Below are positions 55,195 to 64,000 of a DNA stretch of 64,000 bases, piece by piece. The stretch covers positions 372,001 through 436,000 of the forward strand of contig NZ_LBIC01000007.1 in assembly GCF_001005725.1 (NCBI RefSeq), written 5' to 3'. The position numbers and the translations under genes are program-made. Positions within the stretch are counted from its first letter, which is position 1. Each line of letters begins with the position of its first letter. This DNA comes from Sphingobium chungbukense. GTDB taxonomy: Bacteria; Pseudomonadota; Alphaproteobacteria; Sphingomonadales; Sphingomonadaceae. Below the pieces are notes generated by a model that did not search any database, was not told the origin of the DNA, and was given only the letters and a program-made list of their open reading frames with translations.

Positions 55195-55231
55195 CGGGAT
55201 TTGGGCGTGCTGGTAACGGCAGGCCAATCCC

Positions 55232-55264
55232 AAAAAGGGCGTCCCGACAGGGACGCCCTTTTTG
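55232..55264 (+). terminator. Rho-independent terminator of carD
   Basis: GGGCGTCCC (55237-55245) pairs perfectly with GGGACGCCC (55250-55258), loop of four, followed by a T run (55259-55263) and preceded by five A. Starts 42 bases after the carD stop. The A run makes it work for the convergent small gene too. Confidence 0.92.
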
Positions 55265-55311
55265 CATGATCCTCGACAGCCGGCGTCACCGGCCCGGATT
55301 TTGCCATATTG

Positions 55312-55554
55312 TCACTGATTCTTCGCCGCCCCGGCTGCATCCTTTGCCGCATCGCCGATATCGCTCGCGGCCTGGCCGACCTGTGATGCGGCGCCTTCGA
55401 CGGCGCTATCCTTCTGGGTCTGACTGGTGATCAGGAAGAAAGCGGCAATCGCCACCACAACCACCAACAAGAGAACGGCTACCATGGTGCCGCCGCCGCC
55501 ACGCTTTTCAATGACCGTCGTGGTCGCCGCCGGACGCTCCTGATAATCCGCCAT
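55312..55554 (-). CDS. small single-pass membrane protein, function unknown
   Basis: 80 residues: N-terminal polar part with ADYQERPAATTTVIEKRGG, one strong membrane helix TMVAVLLLVVVVAIAAFFLI, and an amphipathic Ala-rich periplasmic tail (SAVEGAASQVGQAASDIGDA, AKDAAGAAKNQ). The repeated A-x-x-x-G-x-A heptads resemble an Ala/Gly coiled coil of stress-type proteins such as CsbD-like or YtxH-like. GAGAGGAGG lies before ATG 55552-55554. Not recognised as a named family. Confidence 0.7.
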   Translation of the reverse strand: MADYQERPAATTTVIEKRGGGGTMVAVLLLVVVVAIAAFFLITSQTQKDSAVEGAASQVGQAASDIGDAAKDAAGAAKNQ

Positions 55555-55621
55555 ATAATCCTCCTCTCGTTTTGCCGCCCGCCTCATCAATGCACAGACA
55601 GGCGAGCGGGTTCCTCGCGCA

Positions 55622-56092
55622 TCAGCGGCAATATCCCTCCCGTCCCGGCACGACGATCAGACAGTCCTTCCGCCCTGCCAGATATTTGAAGCCGGTTTCG
55701 CTCCCGATTCCCGGACGGATCGTCAGGTCCCGGCCGTCACGCACAAAACGGATGTCGGTTCCCTCGGCCACGCCGCCATAATCGCCTTGGCGGTCCAGAT
55801 TATCCTTGTTGGTGATCGCATAATGGCCCGGTTTGCCGTCGGGCGAGAGCTGGATGTCGAGGAACAGTCCCTCCGGCCCGTTCCACCGTCCGATCCAATC
55901 GTCCGTGGGCAGGCCCGTCACTTCGTTGGTTCCCACAGTTACCGCATCGGGTTCGTCGATCGCCTCCACACCGGGCGCCGCCGAAACGGCATTGTCCACC
56001 GCCGCCTTGTCATCGCTCTTGGCGCAGCCACCCAAGCTGTGGAACAACAGCATCGCCGGAAAGAGGGCACACGCACGATTCCTGCGCTTCAT
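55622..56092 (-). CDS. lipoprotein, function unknown
   Basis: 156 residues with a lipoprotein signal MKRRNRACALFPAMLLFHSL and lipobox LGGC, then a mature domain GLPTDDWIGRWNGPEGLFLD, IQLSPDGKPGHYAITNKDNL, YGGVAEGTDIRFVRDGRDLT, GSETGFKYLAGRKDCLIVVP. W-x-G-R-W-N-G-P-E-G reads like a lipocalin/DUF-type barrel strand. ATG 56092 has AAGGAGA at the right distance. Divergent from the TetR-type gene. Confidence 0.72.
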   Translation of the reverse strand: MKRRNRACALFPAMLLFHSLGGCAKSDDKAAVDNAVSAAPGVEAIDEPDAVTVGTNEVTGLPTDDWIGRWNGPEGLFLDIQLSPDGKPGHYAITNKDNLDRQGDYGGVAEGTDIRFVRDGRDLTIRPGIGSETGFKYLAGRKDCLIVVPGREGYCR

Positions 56093-56217
56093 CCACATTT
56101 CTCCTTGCATTTATCACGCCGAACGGCTGAACGCGGCTATTCGATCCTTCTTTCCATGCAGGGGACGGACGGCTTGCCAGCCAGTCCGATGGGGAGCAGG
56201 GTAATGGGCGGGGAAAG

Positions 56218-56871
56218 ATGATGGAGCAAAAGATAGAGGGGCGCCCCGAAAGGGCGCGATTTGTGCGCGAATCCGCCGATGTGCGGCGGCAGGCCTTGAT
56301 CGAGGCGACGGCACGTTGTCTGGCCGAAAAGGGCGTGGGCGGCACCTCCGTCCGCGTGATCTGCGCCTATGCCGGGGTGTCGGCGGGCCTGCTCACCCAT
56401 TATTTCGACGGCGTCGATGCCCTGATCCTCGCTACCTATCGCGACGTCGGCGAAAAGGTCGGTGCCGCCATGGAACGGGCGGTGGCAGAGGCCGGACCCG
56501 ACCCACGCGATCGCCTCTGGGCCTATTTGCGCGCCAATTTCCAGCCGCCGGTGCTGGATCCCAACCTGCTGGCCACCTGGATTTCCTTCTGGAGTCTCAA
56601 CAAGACCAACCCGGCCATCGCGGCCACCCATGCCGAAACCTATGGTAGCGTGCGGGAGCATCTGGAAGTGCTGCTGCGCGAGGCAGCGCCTCAGATTCCG
56701 CGCCCTGACGCACGCATCGCGGCGATCGGCCTGACGGCGATGGTCGATGGGCTGTGGCTGGAACTGTGCCTAGATTCATCCACCTTCACCATCCAGGAAG
56801 CGCTGGGCATGGTGGAGGAAGCGATGAACTATGTCCTCAGCAAGCCGAGAAACGGGTCGATCGATCAATAA
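56218..56871 (+). CDS. TetR-family regulator, BetI-like
   Basis: 217-residue repressor. The helix-turn-helix region is DVRRQALIEATARCLAEKGV, GGTSVRVICAYAGVSAGLLT with HYFDGVDALILATYRDVG; the C-terminal half has FWSLNKTNPAIAATHAETYG and a ligand cavity of the BetI_C (TetR_C_6) type, with AAIGLTAMVDGLWLELCLDS. In BetI the ligand is choline, but no choline genes lie nearby, so the signal is open. Two ATG codons (56218, 56221) are possible starts. The divergent lipoprotein may be a target. Confidence 0.88.
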   Translation: MMEQKIEGRPERARFVRESADVRRQALIEATARCLAEKGVGGTSVRVICAYAGVSAGLLTHYFDGVDALILATYRDVGEKVGAAMERAVAEAGPDPRDRLWAYLRANFQPPVLDPNLLATWISFWSLNKTNPAIAATHAETYGSVREHLEVLLREAAPQIPRPDARIAAIGLTAMVDGLWLELCLDSSTFTIQEALGMVEEAMNYVLSKPRNGSIDQ

Positions 56872-56882
56872 GCGGCCCACTT

Positions 56883-56919
56883 ATCGGTTTTATCAATCAA
56901 CATTGGTAATAAAACCAAT
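56883..56919 (+). promoter_or_regulatory. candidate OxyR-binding site upstream of ahpC
   Basis: Four tetramers with 7-base spacers: ATCG (56883-56886), CAAT (56894-56897), GGTA (56905-56908), CAAT (56916-56919). OxyR sites have ATAG-N7-CTAT-N7-ATAG-N7-CTAT; spacing is exact and three of four blocks keep the key A-T/C-T positions, the third fits poorly. The site also holds perfect inverted repeats GGTTTTAT/ATAAAACC and ATTGGT/ACCAAT. It ends 71 bases before the ahpC ATG. Confidence 0.5.
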
Positions 56920-56990
56920 TTCCCCTGAATCGTCATCCTCCCTAGGTAGGTCGGGCACACAGCAACCCGTTAAAAGGAACTGGAAAGCCC

Positions 56991-57554
56991 ATGGCTCTTA
57001 TCAATACGACCATCAAGCCGTTCACCGCCACCGCATATAAGGAAGGCAAGTTTGTCGACGTCACCGACGCCGATGTGAAGGGCAAGTGGGCCGTCTTCTT
57101 CTTCTATCCCGCCGATTTCACCTTCGTCTGCCCGACGGAGCTGGAGGATCTGGCCGACATCTACCCGACGCTTCAGAAGCTGAACGTCGAGGTCTACTCG
57201 GTGTCGACCGATACGCATTTCAGCCACAAGGCCTGGCACGACACCTCGCCGGCGATCGGCAAGATCAACTATTTCATGCTGGGCGATCAGTCGGGCACCA
57301 TCACCAACAATTTCGACGTGATGCGTCCGGGCGTCGGCCTGGCTGACCGCGCCACCTTCCTGGTCGATCCCGAAGGCGTGATCCAGTTCATGGAAATCAC
57401 GTCGGAAGGCGTCGGCCGCAACGCGACCGAACTGCTCCGCAAGGTGAAGGCTGCGCAATATGTCGCCGCCAACCCCGGCGAAGTCTGCCCGGCCAAGTGG
57501 GAAGAAGGCGAAGCCACGCTGGCTCCCTCGCTCGACCTCGTCGGCAAGATCTAA
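56991..57554 (+). CDS. ahpC: alkyl hydroperoxide reductase AhpC (2-Cys peroxiredoxin)
   Basis: Reduces hydrogen peroxide and organic peroxides with electrons from AhpF. The 187-residue protein contains the peroxidatic Cys in [20 protein letters not shown] (near 47), [15 protein letters not shown], and the resolving Cys in [13 protein letters not shown] near 165, followed by the C-terminal YF-type tail region [13 protein letters not shown] [11 protein letters not shown]. Start ATG 56991 has a GGAA element upstream. Followed by a hairpin and ahpF, likely one OxyR-controlled operon. Confidence 0.97.
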   Translation: MALINTTIKPFTATAYKEGKFVDVTDADVKGKWAVFFFYPADFTFVCPTELEDLADIYPTLQKLNVEVYSVSTDTHFSHKAWHDTSPAIGKINYFMLGDQSGTITNNFDVMRPGVGLADRATFLVDPEGVIQFMEITSEGVGRNATELLRKVKAAQYVAANPGEVCPAKWEEGEATLAPSLDLVGKI

Positions 57555-57571
57555 AGACCTGAAACGGCGCT

Positions 57572-57616
57572 CCGCCGGGCCGGGTCGAGGCACACTCCCC
57601 GGCCCGGCGGGGTTTT
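57572..57616 (+). terminator. attenuating hairpin between ahpC and ahpF
   Basis: CCGCCGGGCC (57572-57581) pairs perfectly with GGCCCGGCGG (57601-57610), loop of 19, followed by GGTTTT. A partial terminator here would give more AhpC than AhpF, which suits their stoichiometry. The T run is short, so read-through is expected. Confidence 0.6.
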
Positions 57617-57721
57617 ATGCAAGAATTTCATATTATCTGTCAGCCGGGTGTTCGGGTCGCACCTTCCCGGCGCTTGACAAGCCGCGCCCCGGATCGGCGC
57701 GCCCAACCCACGGAGAACAAG

Positions 57722-59314
57722 ATGTTGGACGCAAATCTCAAGGGTCAGCTCAAGGCCTATATGGCAAACATCACCCAGCCGATCGAGTTGGTAGCGTCGC
57801 TGGACGACGGCGCGAAAAGCCGTGAACTCAAAACGCTGATCGATGAAATCGCCGAACTGTCGGACAAGGTGTCCGTGACGACCGGCCCAAACACAGACAG
57901 CAACAAGCGTGTCCCCAGTTTCATGATCCGCCGCACCGGCACGGACATCGGCGTGACTTTCGCCGGCCTGCCCATGGGTCATGAATTCACCTCCCTCGTC
58001 CTCGCCCTGCTCCAGGTCGGCGGCCACCCTTCGAAGGCGGCGCAGGACCTGATCCAGCAGATCAAGGACATTGACGGCAACTTCGCCTTCGAAACCTATT
58101 TCTCGCTGTCGTGCCAGAACTGCCCCGACGTGGTGCAGGCGCTGAACCTGATGGCCGTCCTCAACCCCCGCATCAGCCATACCGCCATCGATGGGGCGCT
58201 GTTCAAGGAAGAGGTCGACGCCCGCAAGGTCATGGCCGTACCCACCGTCTTCCTGAACGGCGAACCCTTCGCCAGCGGCCGGATGGAACTGGAACAGATC
58301 GTCGCGAAGATCGACAGCGGCGCGGCAGCCCGCGCGGCCGAGAAGATCAAGGCCCAGGACCCGTTCGAGGTGCTGGTGGTCGGCGGCGGCCCTGCTGGCG
58401 CGGCGGCGGCGATCTATGCGGCGCGCAAGGGCATCCGCACCGGCGTCGCGGCGGAGCGGTTCGGCGGCCAGGTGCTCGACACCATGGACATCGAGAATTT
58501 CATCTCGGTCAGCCGCACCGAAGGCCCCAAGCTCGCCAGCGCCCTCGAAGCGCATGTAAAGGATTATGATGTCGAGATCATGAACCTTCAGAAGGCCGCG
58601 AAGCTGATCCCGGCGAAGGTCGAGGGCGGCTATCATGAGGTCGTGCTGGAAAACGGCGCGAGCTTGAAGGGCAAGACCGTCATCCTCTCCACCGGCGCCC
58701 GCTGGCGGCAGATGGGCGTGCCGGGCGAGGACGACTATCGCAACAAGGGCGTCGCCTACTGCCCGCATTGCGACGGTCCGCTGTTCAAGGGCAAGCGCGT
58801 GGCGGTGATCGGCGGCGGCAATAGCGGCGTGGAGGCTGCGATCGACCTGGCCGGCATCGTCGCCCATGTGACGCTGATCGAGTTCGACAGCCAGCTCCGC
58901 GCCGACGCCGTGCTCCAGCGCAAGCTCGCCAGCCTGCCGAATGTCAGGATCATCACCTCGGCCCTCACGACCAAAGTGAACGGCAATGGCGAACGCGTCA
59001 CGGGCCTCAGTTATCAGGACCGCAACAGCGGCACGGAGCATAATGTCGAACTGGAGGGAATTTTCGTGCAGATCGGCCTCGTCCCGAATACCGAATGGCT
59101 GAAGGACGCGATCGCCCTCTCCCCTCGCGGCGAGATCGAGATCGACGCGCGCGGCGAAACCAGCCAGCCCGGCATCTTCGCGGCAGGCGATTGCACGACC
59201 GTGCCCTACAAGCAGATCGTGATCGCCATGGGCGCAGGCTCCACGGCGGCGCTCTCCGCCTTCGATTACATCATCCGCCTCCCCGCGGCCGAGGAAACCG
59301 CGCAAGCGGCCTGA
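57722..59314 (+). CDS. ahpF: alkyl hydroperoxide reductase subunit AhpF
   Basis: NADH:AhpC oxidoreductase of 530 residues. The N-terminal domain (about 1-195) is a tandem glutaredoxin-like fold with redox Cys pair in [16 protein letters not shown]. The FAD/NADH core follows with [20 protein letters not shown] (FAD), GAGRW-type [20 protein letters not shown], the active-site Cys pair in [20 protein letters not shown], and [20 protein letters not shown] (NADH), ending in [20 protein letters not shown]. All redox centres are present. ATG 57722 is chosen since the domain starts [13 protein letters not shown] in the usual way. Confidence 0.97.
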   Translation: MLDANLKGQLKAYMANITQPIELVASLDDGAKSRELKTLIDEIAELSDKVSVTTGPNTDSNKRVPSFMIRRTGTDIGVTFAGLPMGHEFTSLVLALLQVGGHPSKAAQDLIQQIKDIDGNFAFETYFSLSCQNCPDVVQALNLMAVLNPRISHTAIDGALFKEEVDARKVMAVPTVFLNGEPFASGRMELEQIVAKIDSGAAARAAEKIKAQDPFEVLVVGGGPAGAAAAIYAARKGIRTGVAAERFGGQVLDTMDIENFISVSRTEGPKLASALEAHVKDYDVEIMNLQKAAKLIPAKVEGGYHEVVLENGASLKGKTVILSTGARWRQMGVPGEDDYRNKGVAYCPHCDGPLFKGKRVAVIGGGNSGVEAAIDLAGIVAHVTLIEFDSQLRADAVLQRKLASLPNVRIITSALTTKVNGNGERVTGLSYQDRNSGTEHNVELEGIFVQIGLVPNTEWLKDAIALSPRGEIEIDARGETSQPGIFAAGDCTTVPYKQIVIAMGAGSTAALSAFDYIIRLPAAEETAQAA

Positions 59315-59335
59315 TCATCCGGGCCACAGAATCGC

Positions 59336-59374
59336 AAGGGCGGCTGGTTCCAAAGGGGACCTGCCGCCCTTTTC
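59336..59374 (+). terminator. Rho-independent terminator after ahpF
   Basis: AAGGGCGGC (59336-59344) pairs with GCCGCCCTT (59363-59371); the 18-base loop can pair further (GGT with ACC). Four T follow the stem. It starts 22 bases after the ahpF stop. Confidence 0.8.
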
Positions 59375-59474
59375 ATAGGCAAGTCACGAAAAAGACACGA
59401 TATTGTAAGGTTAATATCTTTTTCACCACGATCAGCGATTCTCAAAGGCATCAATTACGCTAGCAGGTGTCGTC

Positions 59475-59774
59475 ATGGCGCTATGTGCCTATCGCAATCC
59501 GGAATGGCTGTCGGCGGTCTACGCCATGGTGGATGAAGTCTGCATCCAGGACGGCGCCCTGCCGCCCGGCACCATCGGCACCCTGGCCCGCCTCATCGAC
59601 ACGGCGGACGGCGATCGTTCCACCGACAGCTTCATTCCTCGCGCCCAGGCCATGCTGCTCACTATCCATCGCCTGCGCGCGTCCCTCACTCAAACGGATT
59701 GCCAGGCCGCTGCGATCCGCGGCGAACTCCGCCAGATGTGCAACGACTGGATCCGGTCCGCCCGCTTCTGCTGA
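59475..59774 (+). CDS. small protein, function unknown
   Basis: 99 residues, soluble, with four Cys: ALCAYRNPEWLSAVYAMVDE, VCIQDGALPPGTIGTLARLI, then SFIPRAQAMLLTIHRLRASL and AAIRGELRQMCNDWIRSARF. A helical protein by composition. It lies between ahpF and the convergent L,D-transpeptidase gene (stop codons 4 bases apart). The ribosome-binding site is weak (AGG at about 11 bases), and no family is recognised. It is not overlapped by a better candidate on the other strand. Confidence 0.6.
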   Translation: MALCAYRNPEWLSAVYAMVDEVCIQDGALPPGTIGTLARLIDTADGDRSTDSFIPRAQAMLLTIHRLRASLTQTDCQAAAIRGELRQMCNDWIRSARFC

Positions 59775-59777
59775 TGC

Positions 59778-60422
59778 CTATCGCCGCATCAACCGCAACC
59801 GGAAGATTCCCGGATCGACCTCCAGCATCGGCGCCATAATCGCTCCCTCCGTCCGCTGCGCCAGAAGCATGGGGGCGGCCTTCGGCGCAAAGGTCACGAT
59901 GGCGCTCCCCGGATCGCCCACCACCAGTGCGTCCACCATCAGCACAGGACTGAGGCGATCCGGTGTCACGCTGACCAGGGTTCCGACCTGCGTCATTCCG
60001 AACAGCCTGCGCGCAAAGGCATGGGGTAGCCGAATGCAACCATGGCTCGCCGGATAGCCCGGATTGTGCCCCGCGTGCAGCGCGATCCCGTCCCAGGTCA
60101 GCCGCTGCATGAAGGGCATGGGCGCGTTCGAATAGATGTTCGACCGATGCCATTCGCGCTTCTGCAATATCGGGAACTCCCCGGTCGGCGTGCGGTGCCC
60201 CTTCATCCCGGTCGAGACGCTGGCGACCCCGATCAGCCGGTCGCCGTCATAGACGTGCACCGTCTGCCGCTCGATGCTGATCACCAGATAGAGCGGTCCG
60301 GCAAAGGGCCCCTCCTCCATCCAACGATAGCTCCCCGGCGCGACGGGTCCCTCTTCCGCCAGCACTGGCGGCGTCAGCAACAGGCAGGCAAACAGCCCGA
60401 GAAGGAGGTGGACAAAGGACAT
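59778..60422 (-). CDS. L,D-transpeptidase (YkuD domain)
   Basis: Periplasmic enzyme that makes 3-3 crosslinks or attaches lipoproteins to peptidoglycan. The 214-residue protein has a signal peptide (SFVHLLLGLFACLLLTPPVL), then LYLVISIERQTVHVYDGDRL, SVSTGMKGHRTPTGEFPILQ, and the catalytic IALHAGHNPGYPASHGCIRL with His, Ser-His-Gly-Cys and Arg intact, followed by PHAFARRLF. ATG 60422 is chosen because the signal peptide then starts normally; a GTG 6 codons upstream (60440) is possible. Neither has a clear ribosome-binding site. Confidence 0.92.
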   Translation of the reverse strand: MSFVHLLLGLFACLLLTPPVLAEEGPVAPGSYRWMEEGPFAGPLYLVISIERQTVHVYDGDRLIGVASVSTGMKGHRTPTGEFPILQKREWHRSNIYSNAPMPFMQRLTWDGIALHAGHNPGYPASHGCIRLPHAFARRLFGMTQVGTLVSVTPDRLSPVLMVDALVVGDPGSAIVTFAPKAAPMLLAQRTEGAIMAPMLEVDPGIFRLRLMRR

Positions 60423-60621
60423 ATACGCTTTTTTAACCACAAGGCGCGGCGGCGCCAGCCCCCATATCGCCGCCGCTCATCCCGAGGCGGGACAGCCCAG
60501 TATCGGTGTCCTATCGTCCACGCCCAACGCCGTGCCGGCACCTTCGACCGTCCGCCATGAAGCAGGGAAAAGGCGCGAAAATCCGGCTTTCCGGGCCCTC
60601 ATCGCGCTGTCATCTGAAATC

Positions 60622-61221
60622 CTACAGCAGGCTGAGTTGCGCGACCGGCGCAAAGCTCCTGCGATGCAGCGGTGTTGGCCCATGCTCCCTGAGCGCAGCG
60701 AGATGCTTGGCGCTGCCATAGCCCTTGTTGCTTTCCCAGCCATAATGCGGATGTGCCGCCGCCGCTTCGATCATCATCCGGTCGCGCGCCTCCTTCGCCA
60801 GGATGGAGGCCGCCGCGATCGACAGGCATTTGGCGTCGCCCTCGACGATCGCCGTCGAAGCCCAGCGCCATTGCGGGCAACGATTGCCGTCCACCAGCAC
60901 ATGGGCGCAATCCTGGGTGAGCGCCTCGACCGCCCGCGTCATCGCCAGCATGGTCGCCCAGAGGATGTTGAGGCTGTCAATCTCGTCGACCGAAGCGACG
61001 CCCAGCCCCCAGCACAGGGCCCGCGCCTTGATCTCCCCCTCCAGCACGGCGCGCCGGGCGGCACTCAACTGCTTGCTGTCGTTGAGGCCTTCCGGACAAT
61101 CCTCCTGCCGCAGGATCACCGCCGCCGCGACCACGGGTCCGGCCAGCGGTCCCCGCCCCGCTTCGTCCACCCCGGCGACCAGTCCCGGACGATGCAGCAG
61201 TTCATGGAAAAAATCAGGCAT
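60622..61221 (-). CDS. rnhB: ribonuclease HII
   Basis: 199-residue enzyme cutting at single ribonucleotides in DNA. It contains the metal-binding [20 protein letters not shown] (Asp-Glu), [21 protein letters not shown]-type [12 protein letters not shown] and [20 protein letters not shown], then [23 protein letters not shown] 61221 overlaps the end of thiD. Together with rnhA (RNase HI) the strain has both families in this window. Confidence 0.95.
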   Translation of the reverse strand: MPDFFHELLHRPGLVAGVDEAGRGPLAGPVVAAAVILRQEDCPEGLNDSKQLSAARRAVLEGEIKARALCWGLGVASVDEIDSLNILWATMLAMTRAVEALTQDCAHVLVDGNRCPQWRWASTAIVEGDAKCLSIAAASILAKEARDRMMIEAAAAHPHYGWESNKGYGSAKHLAALREHGPTPLHRRSFAPVAQLSLL

Positions 61222-61975
61222 GGTGATGGAATCCGAACGGCGCGCCCATCGGCCCATGCCCCTGCCCCAGCCCCGGCGCGAGCTTCAACGCTTCCCGCAC
61301 ATATTTGCGGGCCCGCTCGATCGCGTCGATCAGGTCCCATCCCTGCCCCAGGCCCGTCGCGATCGCGCTGGCCAGGGTGCAGCCGGTACCATGGGTGTGC
61401 GGCGTGTCGATCCGCGCATTGCTCCAGGCCTTGCGCACGCCTCGCGGCCCGATCAGCCGGTCGGTCAGCATCGGCCCCTCGCCGTGGCCGCCCTTGGCCA
61501 GTACATGGGTCGCGAAGCGAATCGCGATCTCCTCGCCGCCCAGCGCCGCCAGTTCGGGAATATTGGGCGTCACCAGCGTCGCCAGCGCCATCAGCTTCTC
61601 AAAGGCAGCGATCGTCGCAGCATCCGCGAGCATCGACCCACTCGTCGCCACCATGACCGGATCGAAGACGATCGGCACATGCTCCAGCGCCGCCAGCCGC
61701 TCCGCCACCGCCGCCGCAATCTCCGCCGATCCGATCATCCCGATCTTCACCGCATCGACGCCGATATCGCTGATGACGCTCTCGATCTGCTGGAGCACCA
61801 TGTCGACCGGCACGGGGTGGACGCCCTGTACCCCCAGCGTGTTCTGCGCCGTGATCGCGGTGATCGCGGTCATGGCGTGGCCGCCCAGCAGCGTAACGGT
61901 ACGGATATCCGCCTGGATGCCCGCCCCGCCCCCGCTGTCGGACCCGGCAATGATGAGAATGCGCGCGACGCTCAT
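61214..61975 (-). CDS. thiD: hydroxymethylpyrimidine/phosphomethylpyrimidine kinase
   Basis: Phosphorylates HMP and HMP-P in thiamine synthesis. The 253-residue ribokinase-fold protein starts [20 protein letters not shown], has [25 protein letters not shown]-like [53 protein letters not shown] and [19 protein letters not shown] with the anion-hole GTGC. The ATG at 61973-61975 forms ATGA with the DUF1272 gene stop, so the two are coupled. Confidence 0.95.
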   Translation of the reverse strand: MSVARILIIAGSDSGGGAGIQADIRTVTLLGGHAMTAITAITAQNTLGVQGVHPVPVDMVLQQIESVISDIGVDAVKIGMIGSAEIAAAVAERLAALEHVPIVFDPVMVATSGSMLADAATIAAFEKLMALATLVTPNIPELAALGGEEIAIRFATHVLAKGGHGEGPMLTDRLIGPRGVRKAWSNARIDTPHTHGTGCTLASAIATGLGQGWDLIDAIERARKYVREALKLAPGLGQGHGPMGAPFGFHHHA

Positions 61976-62196
61976 GCCTTGTATTTGCGCTCCGTCGAGG
62001 CCGGGTGCCGTTTCAGCGCATTCCCCACCCGCGTCGGCCGGTCCATCAATTCCCCGCCGCAATTGGGGCAACGGTCGTCCAACGCTTCCGCGCACGGCGC
62101 ACAATAGGTGCATTCGAAGGAACAGATGAATGCGCCCGGCTCATCGGCGGGCAGGTCGATGCCGCAACGTTCGCAGTCGGGGCGCATGTCCAGCAT
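61972..62196 (-). CDS. DUF1272 cysteine-rich protein
   Basis: 74 residues with zinc-ribbon-like Cys pairs: RPDCERCGIDLPADEPGAFI, CSFECTYCAPCAEALDDRCP, NCGGELMDRPTR. The Cys spacing fits DUF1272, a family of small zinc-finger-like proteins of unknown role. It overlaps glmM by one base (TGATG) upstream and thiD by ATGA downstream. Confidence 0.9.
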   Translation of the reverse strand: MLDMRPDCERCGIDLPADEPGAFICSFECTYCAPCAEALDDRCPNCGGELMDRPTRVGNALKRHPASTERKYKA

Positions 62197-63536
62197 CAGG
62201 CCGCCGCCTTCGCCACGGCGTCGCAGATGCGCTCGACCACGTCCTTGACCTGCTCCTCCCGGTCGCCCTCGGCCATGACGCGGATCACCGGCTCCGTCCC
62301 CGAAGGGCGGATCACCAGCCGCCCGCTGCCGTTCAGTTCCGCCTCGGCCTGCGCGATCACCCGCTTCACATCCTCATGTTCCAGCGGCTTGCCGCCTGAG
62401 AAGCGGACATTCTTGAGCAATTGCGGCACCGGATCGAACTGGTGCAGCACCTCGCTCGCCGGCTTGCCCGAGCGCACCAGCGCGGCCAATACCTGCAACG
62501 CCGCTACCGTGCCGTCCCCGGTCGTCGCATAATCGGACAGGATCATGTGCCCCGACTGCTCGCCGCCAACATTGAACCCACCCTCGCGCATCCGTTCCAG
62601 GACATAGCGGTCGCCGACCTTGGTCCGCTCCAGCGCCATGCCCTGCCCGGCGAGGAAGCGCTCCAGCCCGAGGTTCGACATGACCGTCGCCACCAACCCG
62701 CCACCGCGCAGGGTGCCCGCCTTCGCGAAATTCCCGGCGATCAGCGCCATGATCTGGTCGCCGTCGACGATCGTGCCATGTTCATCGACGACGATCAGCC
62801 GGTCCGCATCACCGTCCAGCGCGATGCCGATGTCCGCACCGGACGATACCACCGTCTCCTGCAAAAGCTGCGGCGAAGTCGAACCGCAACGGTCGTTGAT
62901 ATTTGTGCCGTCGGGCGAGACGCCGATCGCGACCACCTCCGCCCCCAATTCCCAGAAGGCGGACGGCGCCACCTGATAGGCCGCACCATTGGCGCAATCG
63001 ACCACGATCTTCAGCCCATCCAACCGCAAATCGGCGGGGAAGCTGGACTTGACCGCATGGATGTAGCGGCCCCGCGCGTCCTCGACACGACGGGCACGGC
63101 CGATGTCCTGTGACGCGGCGAGTGGAATTTCCTGTTCCAGCATCGCTTCGATCTTCAGCTCATCCTCGTCGGACAGCTTGTACCCGTCGGGACCGAACAG
63201 CTTGATGCCATTGTCATAATAGGGATTGTGACTGGCCGAGATCATGACGCCCAGATCGGCGCGCATCGAATGGGCGAGCAGCGCCACGGCCGGGGTGGGG
63301 ATCGGCCCGAACTGCACCACGTCCATGCCGACGGCGGTGAAGCCCGCGACCAGCGCATTTTCCACCATATAGCCCGAAAGCCGCGTGTCCTTGCCGATCA
63401 CCACACGATGGCGATGGGTGCCGCGCTGGAAATGCTTGCCTGCGGCCATGCCCACCTTCATCGCCAGTTCGGCGGTCATTGGCCATTGATTGGTGCGCCC
63501 ACGAATGCCGTCGGTGCCGAAATATCTTCTGCTCAT
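62196..63536 (-). CDS. glmM: phosphoglucosamine mutase
   Basis: Converts GlcN-6-P to GlcN-1-P for UDP-GlcNAc synthesis, feeding the peptidoglycan genes of this window. The 446-residue protein starts [15 protein letters not shown], has the phosphoserine loop [20 protein letters not shown], metal-binding [16 protein letters not shown], the sugar-binding [19 protein letters not shown], and the C-terminal [20 protein letters not shown]. The start ATG 63534-63536 gives the correct N-terminus; the longer open frame upstream is antisense to the next gene. Confidence 0.97.
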   Translation of the reverse strand: MSRRYFGTDGIRGRTNQWPMTAELAMKVGMAAGKHFQRGTHRHRVVIGKDTRLSGYMVENALVAGFTAVGMDVVQFGPIPTPAVALLAHSMRADLGVMISASHNPYYDNGIKLFGPDGYKLSDEDELKIEAMLEQEIPLAASQDIGRARRVEDARGRYIHAVKSSFPADLRLDGLKIVVDCANGAAYQVAPSAFWELGAEVVAIGVSPDGTNINDRCGSTSPQLLQETVVSSGADIGIALDGDADRLIVVDEHGTIVDGDQIMALIAGNFAKAGTLRGGGLVATVMSNLGLERFLAGQGMALERTKVGDRYVLERMREGGFNVGGEQSGHMILSDYATTGDGTVAALQVLAALVRSGKPASEVLHQFDPVPQLLKNVRFSGGKPLEHEDVKRVIAQAEAELNGSGRLVIRPSGTEPVIRVMAEGDREEQVKDVVERICDAVAKAAA

Positions 63537-63626
63537 AATCCTCATCCGCCGGTGCGGTGAACCCTGTTCCCTTCCCATAGCAATCTTTGTTCGACTTTCC
63601 AGCAAGGAGCGGCCATCCCCTTGCAA

Positions 63627-64000
63627 ATGGACGGATTCAATGCAGCGATCGACGCCCTTTCCGGCGCGGTCTTCATGAAAGTGCCCGTGCTGGGGACGCA
63701 GATCGAACTGATCGTGCTCTATCTGGCGCTGCCGATGCTGTTCTTCACGGTGTGGCTGGGCTTTCCCAATGTCACGGCGGTGGGCCGGGCGATCCGCGTC
63801 CTGCGGACGCAACCGCATGAAGGAGAGGCGAAGGGCGATGTCAGCCAATGGGGCGCGCTGTCCACGGCGCTGTCGGGGACCATCGGCCTCGGCAATATCG
63901 CGGGCGTGGCAGTGGCACTGACCATGGGCGGGCCGGGCGCGATCCTCTGGATGTTCGTCATCGGCTGGTTCGCCATGACGGTGAAGATGGCCGAGGTGAC
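63627..64000 (+). CDS. sodium:alanine symporter AGCS family, N-terminal part (truncated by window edge)
   Basis: Only the first 124 codons are in the window. The visible part reads [40 protein letters not shown], and the AGCS signature region [20 protein letters not shown] with [20 protein letters not shown], then [15 protein letters not shown]. Several membrane helices are evident. The family imports alanine or glycine with sodium. An in-frame TTG at 63621 is better spaced from the AAGGAG ribosome-binding site (63604-63609) than the ATG, so the true start may be 2 codons earlier. It faces away from glmM. Confidence 0.92.
   Translation, partial: MDGFNAAIDALSGAVFMKVPVLGTQIELIVLYLALPMLFFTVWLGFPNVTAVGRAIRVLRTQPHEGEAKGDVSQWGALSTALSGTIGLGNIAGVAVALTMGGPGAILWMFVIGWFAMTVKMAEV

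Noticed and set aside
55570..55640. An EcfG promoter for the small membrane protein at 55312-55554
   Set aside because: GGAAC is present on the minus strand but no GTT lies at the required distance.
57551..59305. A 584-codon open frame on the minus strand
   Set aside because: Antisense to ahpF; no recognisable domain and no promoter or ribosome-binding site.

Overview
The window is chromosomal DNA of an alphaproteobacterium, most probably a sphingomonad (order Sphingomonadales, Sphingobium/Sphingomonas-like). Pointers are the high GC content, a CcrM-type GANTC methyltransferase, an aa3-oxidase subunit IV of the alphaproteobacterial type, GGAAC...GTT promoters of the kind used by the EcfG general stress sigma factor, CarD, and the alphaproteobacterial SUV3-like helicase. 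The species assignment is inference; no rRNA or tRNA gene is present to test it.

Layout. 1-16.3 kb (minus strand) is a compact dcw cluster for peptidoglycan precursor synthesis and division. In transcription order it reads mraZ-rsmH-ftsL-ftsI-murE-murF-mraY-murD-ftsW-murG-murC-(65-aa gene)-murB-ddl-ftsQ-ftsA (partial), and nearly every junction overlaps (ATGA, GTGA or TGATG). 16.3-19 kb holds two uncharacterised membrane-protein genes and cysK. 19.1-20.6 kb holds a SleB-type hydrolase gene, a probable stress-induced small RNA and an entericidin-like lipoprotein. 20.6-27.8 kb (minus) carries tatABC, scpAB, nagZ, a SPOR-domain protein, argS and a lipoprotein. 27.9-30.4 kb (plus) is ispH-thrB-rnhA. 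30.4-32.7 kb (minus) has a DUF1508 gene, a D-arginine-dehydrogenase-like flavoenzyme and a lysophospholipase-like hydrolase.

32.7-39.8 kb (plus) is a Flp/Tad pilus locus, cpaA-B-C-D-E-tadB-tadC, which lacks the expected cpaF/tadA motor ATPase and any pilin gene. 40.4-42.6 kb holds palindromic repeats, a frameshifted aspartate racemase gene, and the most unusual locus of the window: two coupled membrane-protein genes that look like the proton-channel (dII) parts of NAD(P) transhydrogenase without either nucleotide-binding domain and with the key channel residues replaced, next to a COX4_pro_2 gene. 42.7-50.7 kb contains an orphan sigma-54 activator, small proteins, folP, ccrM with a dense GANTC cluster upstream, an arsR-family gene with a candidate operator, a MobA-like nucleotidyltransferase and an M23 peptidase. 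50.9-55.2 kb (plus) is an SUV3-like helicase, an S4-domain protein, fdxA and carD. 55.3-59.4 kb has small membrane and lipoprotein genes, a TetR/BetI-type regulator and ahpC-ahpF behind an OxyR-like site. 59.5-64 kb ends with an L,D-transpeptidase, rnhB, thiD, DUF1272, glmM and the start of an AGCS alanine symporter.

Functionally the window is mostly core genome: envelope biogenesis (dcw, glmM, nagZ, L,D-transpeptidase, M23 and SleB hydrolases), protein export, chromosome segregation and methylation, and oxidative or general stress. There is no prophage, insertion sequence, CRISPR array or tRNA that I can see.
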